From: Astragalus membranaceus
Taxonomy: Eukaryota > Streptophyta > Magnoliopsida > Fabales > Fabaceae
Reading direction: 5' to 3'
DNA length: 64,000 nucleotides
Assembly: GCA_039519185.1 (NCBI GenBank)
Contig: CM076847.1
Span: 81,629,100-81,693,099, forward strand
Position numbers and translations under genes: made by a program. Shown here in pieces: positions 42,147-54,722 of the stretch; position 1 is the first letter of the stretch, and each line of letters begins with the position of its first letter. The notes below the pieces were generated by a model. That model worked only from the letters and a program-made list of their open reading frames with translations. It was not told the origin of the DNA and made no database searches.

Positions 42147-44183
42147 TGTAACATCCTCAAAATTATTAATCGAATTAATTGGATGTTAACCCAATTGAAT
42201 TAATTTGGTGCTTAATTGGTAAAATTATTGAGTGCTAAAATTAATTATTGGCTGTCACAGGATCGTTGACCGAATAATACAGATCAAGGAAGTTTTGGAA
42301 TCGAAATAAGGAATTAAGATCAATACGGTAATTGGACCACGCTACCACTTATTTATTAATTAAATAAGTATGTGTGTGTGTGTTAAATGAAAGAATAAAA
42401 GAAAGAAAGGAAAAAGAAAAGAGAAAGGAAGCGCTGGAAACAGAGAAGAGAAGGGAAAGAAGAGAAAGAAGAGAAAGGAAAGAAGAGAAAGAAGAAGAAG
42501 GAAGAAGAGATTGTGGGAGCATCACTCATCCCCAAGGTCCCAAATTCCATCACCATCTTCATCTCATCCTTCTCATCAAAACCCATATCTTTGGTAAGCC
42601 TCTCCTCCATTTTTCCCCCTTCCTTTTTGATTTCGAAAATTAAGGGTTTTGTGGAGAAATTTGTTGAAATCAAGGATTAATAGGTTGTGATGGTGATTGG
42701 GTTATGCTCAGGAACGAAGTTAGGAGCGGTTCGGTGTTGTTTGGGTTCGATTCGGTGATTTCGACGTCTCGGCAAATTCGGTTCGATATCGGCTCTCGCT
42801 TCAAGGGTGAGTTTTACTCACGCTTAGGATGTTTTTGTGTCTCGTTAGTTTTTACGTTAATTGATTTCGAGAGATTTTGGAACGAAAACCATTATTTGGA
42901 AAATATGTCGTTTTTGATAAAAACCGTTTTGATTGAGACATTGATTGATTTGAATGATTGTGTGATATTGGTTGAATCTGTTTTTCTGTTTGTTTAATCT
43001 GTTTTCGATCGGAACAAAAATCGGAATTGAACGGAATCGCGGTTTTCGCGCGAAATCGCCAAAATCTGCCTTAACAGACCCCCTTTCTGCCTGTTCGCGC
43101 GGAACTTGCGCTCCAGGCGCGACTTCAGCGCAGATTGACAGAACTTTCTGCCAGTTCGTGCGGAACTTGCGCTCCAGGCGCGACTCCAGCGCAGATTGGC
43201 AGAATTTCAGCAACCAAACACTGTTTTTCGTTTCGCGATAACTTTTGATCCGGGAACCCGATTGAGGTGTTCTAAGATGCGTTTTAAAGCTTATTCAGAG
43301 GCCTAACTGAATATTCTATTTTTAAGGCAAAGTGAACTGTTTTTGATACTGAAAATTGTGTCGAAAAGTGGTCAAATAGAGTGCGAGTGTGAACTTGGAT
43401 TTTATAAAACTTGGAATTAAAGTGTTTCACTGATTGTCTGATTTGATGGACCGTGAGTTCATATGATTGTAGATATATATATTATATCGAGTTTGGGTGA
43501 CGACCCATGTTGACATACTAGGCGGGGCAGTCATGATCCCTTATCCTAGGCCCTGTGCCATTAGGGAAAGTACTATTGGTAAGGGGGTTCACCGGGTTTC
43601 AGCGTTCGCGCAGGCGGTGTTATGTTAAAGTTTGTTGTGCGATATACCGGGGTTAGCGTTCGCGCAGTCGGTGTCGTACTGTATTATAACACGTTCACCG
43701 GGTTTTAGCGTTCGCGCAGGCGGTGTCGTGTAAGTTAAAAGGAATTCTTAATTAAACCGAGAGCGTAGTTAGGGGTCTCGGTAGAACTCACTGAGATTGT
43801 ATCTCACTGTTTAATTGTTGTTGTTTTACAGATAAACAGGGACAGAAGAAACCTCAGAGGCACGAGTAGGTGGCCCCGGGAGGAGAATAATGACTTAGCT
43901 TTATGTTCAAGTTTATTTTCCTTCTGTTGCCTATGTATTACAACACTATGGCATTAGTGTTTTGTTTATCCTTTTCCGCTTTCTTGTATGACTCTGATTA
44001 CCGCAGTTGCTGACAGTTATGGTCTGAGTACCGTATGATCTTATTTGTGTATAAGATGGTTATGTCGTATTTCAGCAAAATATTATAATGGTATTCAGTG
44101 TCTAAACAGGAAATTTTTATCTCTGATGTTTATATTTGGTACGCTTTGGTATTTTTACAAGTTAAATATACCGGGGTGTTACA
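42147..44183 (+). repeat. 3' LTR of the Tekay element
   Basis: 2037 bp, the same length as the 5' LTR. Differences noted by eye are one near 42886, two in the 43109-43123 block and one near 43159. Confidence 0.95.
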
Positions 44184-46102
44184 ATGATAGAGCACAACAA
44201 ATGATTCTTGTTGGCTATCATTCGACAGGAGCATACAAACTGTATGATCCTGTGCAGAAGAAAATGGTGAAAAGCAGAGATGTCGTAGTAGATGAGTCGA
44301 AACATTGGAACTGGGAAGAAGGCTGTGGGAAACCTACAATGATGGACTTCGACGAAGTCTTTGATCGAGATGATCAGAATGAAGAGGTCGAAACTGAAGA
44401 GCCAGAAGAACCCATTGCTGTCGAACCTTTAAGAAGGTCGCAAAGGGAAAGGCAGAGATCAGTAAGACTAGAAGGATTTGACACTTACCCAGATTCTGCT
44501 ATTACAGCAGAGGGAGACCTGACACACTTTGCATTAATGGCTGAAGCAGAACCAGTGAGCCTGGAAGAAGCTCTTAGTCACAAGCAGTGGAAGGAAGCAA
44601 TGATTGATGAGCTGAAGTCAATCGAAAAGAATGGCACTTGGAAGCTAGTCGAACTTCCAAGGCAAAAGAAAGCTATAGGCGTGAAATGGGTCTACAAGAC
44701 CAAACTCAAGCCCAATGGAGAAGTGGCCAAGTACAAGGCCAGGCTAGTAGCCAAAGGGTTCCTGTAGAAACCTGGTTTGGATTTCAATGAGGTCTTTGCC
44801 CCAGTAGCCAGGATCGAAATCATAAGATTGGTAGTAGCATTGGCAAGTCATAGAGGCTGGCCCCTACATCAACTAGATGTAAAGTCACCATTTCTTAATG
44901 GACCTCTGGAGGAGGAAGTCTATGTTTGTCAACCACCTGGTTTTGAGTCGAAGGGTCAAGAAGACATGGTTTTTAAGCTTGAGAAAGCCCTATATGGACT
45001 CAAGCAAGCTCCAAGAGCGTGGAACAAGAGAATTGATGGATTTCTCTTGGCTCAGAAGGTCATGAGATGCACCAATGAACATGGAGTGTATGTGAAGAAG
45101 AATGGAACTTCGACTCAGTTGTTGTTGTGCCTGTATGTAGATGATCTACTAGTAACTGGAAGCAACGAAGTCGAAGTCGAAGCCTTTAAGAAAGTGATGA
45201 TGTCTGAGTTTGAAATGAGTGATCTAGGACATCTATCATATTTCTTAGGAATGGAATTCACAGAGTCGAAGAAGGGCATATTTCTGCATCAGTCGAAGTA
45301 TGCAGCTGATATCCTGAAGAGATTTGACATGATCAACTGTAAGGAGGTTTCGACACCAGGAGACACAAGCATCAAGCTGTCGAAAGATGATGAAGGGATT
45401 GAAGTAGATGCCACCCTCTTCAAACAGATTGTGGGCTCCCTGAGGTACTTGTGCAACACTCGACCTGACATTATGTTTAGTGTCGGAATGATCAGCAGAT
45501 TCATGGAGAAGCCGAAAAGCTCTCATCTCGTTGCTGGGAAAAGAGTACTAAGGTATATAAAGGGAACACAAAGTTATGGTATTCTACTCCCTAGCAAGTC
45601 AGAGTCGAAGAATGATGCTGAAGTGTTTGGCTACACAGACTCCGACTGGAGTGGAGACAAGAGTGATCGAAAGAGCACAAGTGGGTATGTCTTCATGCAT
45701 GGATCGACACCCATCTCTTGGTGCTCGAAGAAGCAAAGTATAGTTGCGTTATCTTCTTGTGAAGCACAGTATGTGGCTGCTTCCTTTGCAGCATGTCAAG
45801 CATCATGGCTGAGCATGCTGTTGGTCGAAATTGGAGTGCACAGGGTGGAAGCAATGAAGTTGTTAATCGACAACAAGTCTGCGATAGATCTCGCCAAGAA
45901 TCCTGTCGCACATGGTAGGTCGAAGCACATAGAGACCAGATATCACTTCCTGCGCGATCAAGTAAACAATGAGAAGCTAAATCTGGAATATTGTTGTTCG
46001 GAACTTCAAGTAGCTGATGCAATGACCAAGCCATTGCAAAAGGGAAGATTCGAAGAATTGAGAACAATGCTTGGGATGATGTCACTCAGCAATGTGAATT
46101 AG
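44184..46102 (+). pseudogene. Copia copy B pol: RT and RNase H part
   Basis: It resumes at DRAQQMILVGYHSTGAYKLY right after the Tekay element. RT runs from EEALSHKQWKEAMIDELKSI through KYKARLVAKGFL, where CAG has become TAG at 44767, and continues from 44777 with FAPVARIEIIRLVVALASHR, YVDDLLVTGSNE and SYFLGMEFTESKKG. RNase H has YTDSDWSGDKSDRKSTSGYV, SSCEAQYVAASFAACQA and HIETRYHFLRDQV, ending NVN at 46102. Apart from the nonsense codon the frame is open. Together with the frameshifts upstream the element is dead. Confidence 0.9.
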
Positions 46103-46109
46103 GAGGGAA

Positions 46110-46387
46110 TATTGAGATATGCCTTGTAATTCTATTGCTTGTAATAATAGTAGGTGTAGTTAGAAACCTAGTCGAAATGGGCCAGTCGAATGGGCTAGTC
46201 GAAATTATGGGCCTGGGCCTGTTTCATTGTATATATATACAGACGTCAGTAGCATGTAAATTGTACCCTACTTTTATGAAATTCAGTGCAGCTTTTACTA
46301 TTCATATTATATTGCCCTAATCATTCCTCTTGTCCCTTAACGCCGCCACTTCCTTTTCTTCTCCCTTTCACGTGTTTATCCCCAACA
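46110..46387 (+). repeat. 3' LTR of copia copy B
   Basis: 278 bp from TATTGAGATATGCC to CCCCAACA, after the purine tract AGGAGGGAA. It is the most complete LTR of this family in the window. Confidence 0.85.
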
Positions 46388-49133
46388 ATGATTGCAACAT
46401 TGAAGGAAGATGCTTTTCTACTTACAATTTGAAAGAGATGATTTCATATTTAAGACCAAAGATGGTTTATGGTAACAACTTTCTACTTTGGTGAAAGGTA
46501 CACAATTACTCTAAATAAATATACATAAAATGTTTGATGGTCTAAATTAATAACACATGTAAAGATGAATTTTAATTCAAGTTTATTCATGAAAGTGGTT
46601 TGTTTAAACTAAGAAAAAATAATTTGTTTTAGAAATAATTTCATGAATGTGGAACTCTAAACCATGTGTGGAAAAATTGTGAAGACAAAGTTAATTAAGT
46701 TTTAAAACTTTGTTTGATATATGATTACATGTTGTTTTATTTTAATCTATAAAATAGTTCATATGAATTATCATAAATATCAAATGGATGGTTTAATGAT
46801 ATTGTAGTTTTGTGTATGAAATTAATAAATTTAGAATTGATGATCTCATTTTATATGTGCATGATAATATGAAAGTGATTATTAAATTCTTGCCTATATT
46901 GATATTGAAAATGATTTGGGTAAGTTTTAAATTATTATAAGTTGACAATTGTTCATGGAGTGATATAAAATATTAATGATTTTGGTTCATTGTTTATTTT
47001 ATATTGTGAGTATTATTTTGTTTTAGCATAAAACATGAATATGCATGAAACTAGAATTTGACACTTAGAAGTTATGGTACATGTATTAGTTATGTGATAG
47101 CTAATATGGAAATGTTCTTTTTCATAAAACATAAATAAATTCTAAAGTGTTTGATTTAATTTTATATGGAGTATATGACTAACATGTTTGGACCCACCTT
47201 ATGAAATTAAAGGTTGATTATGACAAACCTTTATGATCATGGTTGTTGTTGATTTATATATAATGCATTGAAAGTATGGTTTCTTTAATATATTCAAGTG
47301 GACGTAGAACATCAAATTGAAGTGGTAATTAATTTTTTAATAGCAAATGAAGAATGACATAAAGTTTGTGTATATGACACAATGAATGACAAAAGTGTCA
47401 TTGTGTTAGTTAGTTTAGACTATCAAGAATATATAAAAGTCATAGCTATGTGAATGATTGAATATTCAAAGTTTATTAGAGTTGGAATAAAGTTTGCAAT
47501 TCTTTGACGAAAGAGTTGACAATGATATGATGTTGAAGACATCATTGGGGATGTGATACAAGCCCATATCTAATTGATCACCAATAGTGGAAACCCAACT
47601 CACACTTGAGCAACATCAAGTCTTGAGTTCAATGGATAAAGTACACTATAAGAGTGATTGAAGTACTATACAATAGATACATCCCAAGGGGTAAAAGTAC
47701 TTGGACCATAAGAATAAAAGTGGTGGGATGAGGTTTTCCTCTTAATGGACATATAGCATATGTTTGCTGAGATGCATAATTATGGGTGCATTCCCGATAT
47801 AGTCTACCTAAATGAGAATGAAGTGGGGTCGTTTCATAGAGTTCAAGGACTTGACTCTTAAATTCTCGTGAAAAGGATATGAGACACAAGGCCTTAACAA
47901 ATGTGTCAATTTTATAATTCGATCAATGGTACCAAGATATCATGTGTAAGTTATGCGTACTTTTTCTAATGAATAATTGGTTCAAAGCTTGTCTACCAAT
48001 CTATTTGGGGATGAGTGAAAACTTAACTTACTAAGTAATGGTTCAAATCGCAAGATACCATCATCTGAAAATATGAGATTTTCGGAATAATGGACTTGAT
48101 TCTAATGTGTTAACTAGTCAAGTTCAGTGGTTGAGATGCTTTGTTTCAGGTAATGTGTGGCTGGTTCGAATCTTGTGGATGTTATTTTATTTTGGTGTGT
48201 TATTTTAATTAACAGACTAAAATGAAAATTAAAGGGTGCAAAATTAGCACCGGTTGGAATCAAACCCAAGACGCCTTGTCTACTAGGCGCAACACTCAAC
48301 CATCGAACCAATGCATCGGTTGTGCAAACCATTGTAAGCTAATGATATATAACTGTTGTTTCTTGAAAAGACTCTTTTAAGAGTTGTTTCCTCTCACCAT
48401 GTGACATGAGTTTCTCTATAAATAGAGACACTTTTGGGCAGAAAGGACACACACGTAATTCATATATGTTATGCCAAAATTTTCCCAAAATTATATCTAA
48501 GTCATTTCTTCTTTTCTCTAGTGCACGAGAGTAATTGAGGAAACTTTGTTCCGTAAACTACCATTGATCGATATGCTTGGTGTGGGTATGCAGACCATAT
48601 CAAGGAACTCCATTGTATCCTAAGGGGATTCGCTGATCATCCTATTGCATCCAATCTAAAGTGATTGGTGGGGGCGAATCGAACCTAAAGTTTAGTGTCA
48701 TACACGCCTTGGAGTCTAGTGCAATGATGAATTTAATTACCTTCTCCTTGTTATTTATCTTACATGTCATTCACAATTATTGTTACTAATGATCTTCTAT
48801 GTTTGATTGTTCTTCTTAGTTGCAGCATTATTCCCACCAACAAATTGTTCTAACACGGGTTTGGTGGAATAATGAGGCCCTACAGAGAGGTTTTTAAGAC
48901 AGCAACAGTGACCTGTGCACACATTTTAACTGGATCAAAATTTCAATTTAGATTTACTTACATTGTGATTAGTTGTGAGAAAGGTGATATGATGTATAGA
49001 AATGTATTGATTTGGATTTGGATAAAAGAAAGGAAAAAGAGATAAGAAGAGAGAAATGTTGTTGAGAACCTTGCTATTGAAGGAAGTTACTGTATTGAAA
49101 AAAGTATTTAGATACAATTACTGTAGTAGACTA
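46388..49133. other. AT-rich region, possible degraded LTR (46389-48842)
   Basis: No coding sequence of known family was seen. The block could be an old 2.4-kb solo LTR: it starts TGATTGCAAC, has LTR-like leader text at 48540-48720, and ends CCCACCAACA at 48842, but no TSD supports this. At 48238-48312 a tRNA-like sequence in reverse (GGTTGGAATCAAACCCAAGA with a GGCGC stretch) is present; it does not fold into an intact tRNA by eye. Confidence 0.35.
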
Positions 49134-52100
49134 TGCTAAAGTGTAGAGCACTTTGAGATTCAAAGTTCATTGTGTAACTGAATATTGAATGGGAATCATC
49201 ATCATTAGAATTCTGTTACATGAGAGCTTATGTACTAATGAGCTTGCCTAACTAACTTTTGCCACATTAGCATTATACAGAGTAAGTTTGACTAGCTGGA
49301 ATGTAAACAACTCAATGAATCTTTGACTCTTTTATTCTATTACTCCCCCTTCAAACTCAACTGTGAGTGACTGTGAGGAACGACTTTGAGTTTGAATCGT
49401 AAGTCATCAAACTGCGCTGCAGGCAGTGGCTTTGTGAGAGCATCAGCTAGCTGATGGGCAGCAGGAACATGCTGAATTGACAATGTTTAGCAGAAACCTT
49501 CTCACGCACAAAGTGTATGTCCAATTCAAGATGTTTGGTTCTTGCATGTAGTACAGGGTTGTGAGCTAACATTACTGCACTAAGGTTATCACATAGTAGC
49601 ATAGGGGCTTGGGTAGGAACCTTGAGTTCTGCTAGAAGAGATTGAGCCCAGATCAGGTCAGCAGTGGCATTGGCCATGCCTCTGTACTCTGCTTCCGCAC
49701 TGGACCTGGCCACGAGGGTCTGCTTTTTAGAGCTCCAACTCACCAAGTTCGAACCAAAGAACAAGCACGAGCCGGAAGTGGAGCGACGGTCATCTGGGTC
49801 ACTTTCCCAATCTGAGTCACAATACACACGCAGAGTGAAGGGCGTGTCTGCTGGAGCAGGTTGTAAGAGTAATCCAAAGTTCATGGTACCACGAAGATAC
49901 CTGAGAATGCGCTTGACAGCGCGCCAGTGAGTATCCAAAGGTTGGGATAGAAACTGGCAAACCTTGTTCACACTGAAAGCAAGTTCTGGTCGTGTCAAGG
50001 TTATGTACTGCAGGGCACCCACAATTGACCTGTACTGTGTTGGATCTGGCAGTGTGTCTGTGCCATGACGACTGAGTTTGCAACTGGATATCATAGGAGT
50101 GGCAATGGAGCTGCAGGTATGCATGTTCACTCTTTGCAACAAGTCTTGAATGTACTTTGTTTGTGTGAGTATTAGAGAACCATTGTGGACATACTTCACT
50201 TCAATTCCTATAAAGTATTCGGGCTTCCCTAGATGCTTTAGTACAAACTTGGCCTCTAGTTTATTGATCAATTCATTGATGAGAGCAGTGGAAGAACCTG
50301 TGATCAAAATGTCATCAACATAGACTAGAGCAAATAGTTGAACTCCTTTGGTGTTTAGAACAAATAAGGAGTACAGCGGCTGTGTTGGAACCCAAATTGC
50401 ACCAGAGACTGCTGGAGCTTCTCATACCAGGCGCAGGGTGCCTGCTTGAGGCCATATAGGGATCTGTTTAACTTGCAGACCAACGTCTTGTCAGTAGCTG
50501 TGAAACCAGGTGGTTGGACATGTAGATCTCCTCCTCAATTGTGCCATTGATGAAAGTGTTGTTGATATCTATTTGCTGGATATCCCATTGATAGGTTAGA
50601 GCCATGGTGAGGATGATCCGGATAGTGGTGGGCTTAATGACTGGAGAGAATGTTTCTCCATAATCCCGACCAGGTAGCTGGTTGTAGCCCTTGGCTACCA
50701 ACCTAGCTTTGTACTTATTCACTGACCCATCGGGATTCTCTTTAGTGCGAAAGACCCACTTGCAACCAATTGATTTTCTATGGGGTGGGAGTGTGGTAAG
50801 TGTCCACGTATTGTTTTTGACTAACGCTTCATACTCCACTTTCATGGCCTCAAGCCAGTGTGGTTGTGACAGTGCCTGTTTAACAGAAGCATGCTCAACA
50901 TGAGTCATGAACACCCTTGGTTTTAGGTTCCCTGTTTGAGACCTAGTGACCATGGGATGAGTGTGAATAGGAGGTGGTACAGGAGGTGAAGACTCCAAAG
51001 AAAAACAGGAAGAGGACTCAGGAACAGACTTAGAGGCTGAGCACTCTGCAGAAGAGGATTCTGTGTTATGTGAACTGGGGACTTGAGGCACTGCAGGGGT
51101 GTGTGAACCTGATGTGGACATAAGGTGAGTGGGAATGAGTAACTCAGCAGAGGACTGGGATGACTGGGGAAACACAGGCTTTGTAGGATTAGGAAACAAG
51201 TTAGGGAAAGGAAAAGTTGTTTAATGGAAGATCACATCTTTAGAGATGAAGATACGGCCATCTGAACTCATACACTTAAAACCTTTGTGCATAGGGGAGG
51301 GACCTAGATTGATGCATTCTTTGCTATGAAAATCTAACTTGTGTTTATTTTATGGAGTTAGTAATGGAAAGCATAGACAGCCAAATGATCTAAGATTGGA
51401 GTAGTCTGGGGTGGTATTATGAAGGGCTTGATAGGGAGAGATATAATCTGATAGGGCAGTGGTGGGGAGCCTATTAATGAGGTGGACTGCAATAATGAAG
51501 CTAAGATCCCAATAGGTTAGGGGTAGGGAGGCATGTGCCAGCAGTGTTAAGCCCATTTCTGCAATCTGCCTATGTTTTCGTTCCACGGTTCCATTTTGAT
51601 GCGAAGTATAGGGGCACGTGAACCTATGTTGGATCCCTAAGGAAGCAAGATAAGACGTGAAGGCTTTAAATTCTCCCCCTGAGTCTGACTGAATGGCTTT
51701 TATTTTGGTGGAAAACTGTGTTTCTATCAGACTTTGAAACTGTTTGAAGGCGTGCATTGCATCAGATTTACGTTTGAGTAAGTATATCCATGTAAATTTA
51801 GTATATGCATCAACAAAGGCAATGTAATATAGATAACCAGTACTAGATGGTGAGGGTGAAGGTCCCCACAAGTCAGTGTGAATGAGTTCAAATGGTGTGT
51901 GATATTGAGTTGTAGAGTGAGGTGAATGTAAACGATGTGATTTGCCAATAGAACACGATTTACAAAGTTCATACGTACTAGATGGAGAACAAGGTTTATT
52001 ACAAATGGTTAACACATGTTGAATGGCACGACTATTGGCATGGCCTAGCCTATGGTGCCATATGGAATAGCTACTGATATTACTGTGAACTGAGCTGGTA

Positions 52101-54016
52101 GAGGACACTCTATCTTTACTGCTGGAAACTTGTGGTGGAACAGCTACACTGAACACTGATGGGGAGGAAGGCCTAGGAACTGTGGTGACATGAGGAAGGA
52201 AGTAGAGTCCATCTGGTCCACGAAATCCTTGGAGTAAGACTTGTTTAAAATCCTGACATTTCACAAGAGAAGTTAGAGGATGAAACTCAACATAAACATG
52301 ATTATCAGTGGTGAATTGGCCAATAGATATAAGGTTACGGGTGATAGCAGAAACAACGATTAAATTAGTGAGTTCAAAGTGTCTGTTAGGTGTTGTTGTG
52401 GAGTGAGTAAGAGTGGAACCAATGGCGTTTATTGGATAGCCTTTACCATCTCCCATGTGAACCTTTTGGTGACCTTGATAGGCTGTGCTTTCATGTAAGT
52501 GTTCCTCTTCTGAGGTAAAGTTATGAGAGGCACAAGTATCCATAAACCAACCTGGAGTGGTCATGTCATGAGGATAAGCAATAGTATCTGAAGGATTTGG
52601 CATGTAGGAAGTATAAGCAGCCAAAGGCTGTGGTGCAGTAGCTGTGGTAGCTGGTGTCTGTGATGTCTCTGGTTGTTGTTGAGGAGCTGTGTTAGCACTC
52701 GCAGTTTGTGGTGGAGTGTCCTGAGGCGCCTGTGCGCCATAGCTTTCATCAAACCTGTACCAGCATTGCACAACAGTATGCCCTGGTTTGCTGCATACCT
52801 GGCAGATAGGTCTGCCTTGAGTGTTACGAGCTCTGCCACGTCCTCTACCACGAGAGAACCGACCACGGCCACGAAAATTGGAAGCACCAGAGTAGGTCTG
52901 TTGTTGAGCACCAGATCCAGATCCACTAGAGACATTGGCGTGAACCGCATTTGCTGAGATAACAGGTGTAGCAAGTTCTTGGCAAAACTTGTTAAGTTGT
53001 GCCTCTTGCACAAGCAATAAGGCTTCCAGTTCAGTCAATGTGAAAGTGTCTGATTTACCATATGCAATCAGAACAAAGGAGTTGCATTCTTCAGGTAATC
53101 CATCAAGCACTATGTCTACCAAATCACTATCAGACATTTTAACACCAGTAGCGCTTAATGAACTAGCAAGAGTGCGAATACGAGTGACATATTCATTGAT
53201 GCTGCGACTTCCTTTCTTAGTACATTTCAGTTCAGATCGCAATTGTCTAGACTTAGCCTTGAGGTGTGCATAGTAATGAGTATGAATTGTCTCTCATACC
53301 TCAAAGGCGTGACGGTAATCAAGCACTCGCGGCAGCACCGTGTCCGAAAATGTGGAAAAAAGCCATGTGAATAGCGCCTGATCTTGCACGGTCCACTTGT
53401 CATATGCAGCAGAGACCTGATTTTTAGCTTGATCTTCAATGGAGTCAAACTGTTGAGGAATCTTCAGATTGACGAAGAAGCGATGCAGTTTGTGAGTGGC
53501 GATGGCACCTTCAACTTGGTGATTCTACAACAAGAAGTTCTGATCGTCGAGTTTAATTGAGAGTTTCGGACCGGTGACGAAGCTTGATTGATTCGAAGAT
53601 TTTGCGAGTTAAAAGATCGCAGGAGAGCTGGGTGATTGTTCTGGTGATGATGTTGGACTAGCAGCCATGATCAATTGAAACGAAATTACAGAAACTAGGA
53701 ACAGTTTTGGAAGAAGCAGAAAATTGTTACAGAGAAGGACGCAACAATGGTGTGCGATTCAGAAACAAAGGTTGCAGATGATGGTAACAGGATCGAAAAC
53801 CGCTCTGATACCATGCTAAAGTGCAGAGCACTTTGAGATTCAGAGTTCATTGTGTAACTGAATATTGAATGGGAATCATCATCATTACAATTATGTTACA
53901 TGAGAGCTTATATACTAATGCCTAACTAACTTTTGCCACATCAGCATTATACAGAGTAAGTTTGACTAGCTGGAATGTAAACAACTCAATGCATCTTTGA
54001 CTCTTTTATTCTATTA
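49134..54016 (-). mobile_element. Ty1/copia element of Ale/Retrofit type, decayed
   Basis: LTRs are 49134-49342 (3' LTR of this minus-strand element) and 53814-54016 (5' LTR), with the 5-bp TSD GACTA at 49129-49133 and 54017-54021. The primer site TGGTATCAGAGCGG lies directly inside the 5' LTR (minus strand, about 53813 down to 53800). A purine tract, GTTTGAAGGGGGAGT, precedes the 3' LTR. The LTRs differ by about 7 substitutions and one 6-bp indel in 203 bp (about 3-4%), older than the Tekay insertion. The order gag, protease, integrase, RT, RNase H fits copia. Confidence 0.92.
49447..53690 (-). pseudogene. Ale-type copia gag-pol, multiple frame breaks
   Basis: It begins MAASPTSSPEQSPSS near 53673 but soon stops. 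The long frame 51350-53242 carries late gag, the zinc knuckle CQVCSKPGHTVVQC, a protease box FMDTCASHNFT (the usual DSG/DTG is DTC), the pre-integrase region HHRLGHANSRAIQHV with CKSCSIGKSH, and the integrase core (AFVDAYTKFTWIYLLKRKSD, SDSGGEF, PYTSHQNGTVERKHRQ). 50468-51199 holds the N-terminal RT (KWVFRTKENPDGSVNKYKAR, RDYGETFSPVIK). 49447-50307 holds the end of RT just after the YVDD region (ITGSSTALINELINKLEAKF) and RNase H (DDRRSTSGSCLFFGS, SSAEAEYRGMANAT). Frames are broken near 51340, 50460 and 50310. Confidence 0.9.
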
Positions 54017-54021
54017 GACTA

Positions 54022-54280
54022 GACATCGACAAGTTTTCTCTTATTGTTTCAGTTGGACGAGTTTTGAGGAAATTAGTAACTCTTTGTGTCATGCATTGTA
54101 TTTGTGATTCAATGCTTCTAATGTTATTTTGAATGATCAAAATGATTTTTTTAGGTCCTCCAAAGGGAATGAACTTGGGCATCCATGGCAAAATGAGCCC
54201 ATTGTTATCGATGACTTGCAAATTGTAAGCTCTCTTTTGAGTGAACAAATGGATGAGGACTATGAAACAGATTTTGAAAT
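54022..54280. other. Short unique stretch between copia and CACTA end
   Basis: A plus-strand reading, GNELGHPWQNEPIVIDDLQI, and a minus-strand frame exist, but neither matches a family I can name. Confidence 0.3.
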
Positions 54281-54480
54281 CACTACAAAAAAAGTGAAAT
54301 TAGAGAGAAACAATTAGTGACGAGAAACACAACATTTGTTTCTAATTCTATCACTAAATTAACAATGAATTTCAATTTTTCTTAAATTTGGTCACTAATT
54401 TAGTTTTTCTAGTAATGAATTCATAATTCAACTATGAATTCTCATTCTAATTCACACAATGCGTATAAATCTCTTATTGT
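54281..54480 (+). mobile_element. CACTA-type terminal fragment
   Basis: Begins CACTACAAAAAAAGTG and is followed by repeated subterminal words (TTAGTGACGAG, TCACTAAATTA, GTCACTAATTTAG). The other end is not seen. Confidence 0.5.
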
Positions 54481-54524
54481 CAATTCAAATTTAGTTAAGC
54501 AACATGAAGACTCAGTTCACCGAG

Positions 54525-54722
54525 GGCCTGTTTGGGGAGTTTAGAGGAAAGGGGAAGGAAGGGCTTTGGGGGGAGTGGAGTAGAGAGAAAGCTATAGAAA
54601 TATTTCACCATAATCGAACAAACTCCCAATTGAAGTTGATAAGACATCCTTCCTTCCAATTGTCTTTCATCCTTCCTATTTTTTTAAGCCCTCCCTCCCC
54701 TCCAAACTCCCAAACAAACATT
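54525..54722. mobile_element. Palindromic MITE
   Basis: CTGTTTGGGGAGTTTAGAGG and, about 170 bp later, CCTCCAAACTCCCAAACA form an imperfect inverted repeat; GGAAGGGCTT pairs with AAGCCCTCCC further in. The non-coding fold-back structure fits a hAT- or Harbinger-type MITE. Confidence 0.5.

Larger units (their letters stand above)
37211..44183 (+). mobile_element. Ty3/gypsy chromovirus (Tekay-type) with a captured MAP-kinase fragment
   Basis: Two 2037-bp LTRs (37211-39247, 42147-44183) start TGTAACATCC and end GGGGTGTTACA, with TSD ATGAT (37206-37210, 44184-44188). The primer site TGGTATCAGAGC is at 39250, and a purine tract lies before 42147. Internal DNA is only 2.9 kb: a 38-codon gag stub, about 570 bp of host MAPK sequence, then pol from the end of RT to the chromodomain. 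Only four LTR differences were seen by eye, so the insertion is young. It is non-autonomous, lacking gag, protease and most of RT. Confidence 0.95.
34609..46387 (+). mobile_element. Ty1/copia (Tork-type) copy B, split by a Tekay gypsy element
   Basis: The 5' LTR (34609-34855) lacks its first 30 or so bases compared with the 3' LTR (46110-46387). After the 5' LTR comes AACTGGTATCAAGAGCT, an initiator-Met-type primer site. Gag-pol runs 34905-37210 and 44184-46102 around the insertion at 37211-44183, whose 5-bp TSD ATGAT rejoins the codons for KLDD and RAQQ. The 3' purine tract is at about 46100. The target duplication of copy B itself cannot be found because its left end is fused to copy A. Confidence 0.9.

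Noticed and set aside
48238..48312. Possible tRNA gene on the minus strand
   Set aside because: Box B-like text is present, but no cloverleaf with paired acceptor ends could be drawn by eye; a tRNA-derived repeat remnant is more likely.
46389..48842. A confident solo LTR call
   Set aside because: TG...CA ends and LTR-like leader text exist, but flanking bases do not form a TSD and no relative in the window confirms the ends.
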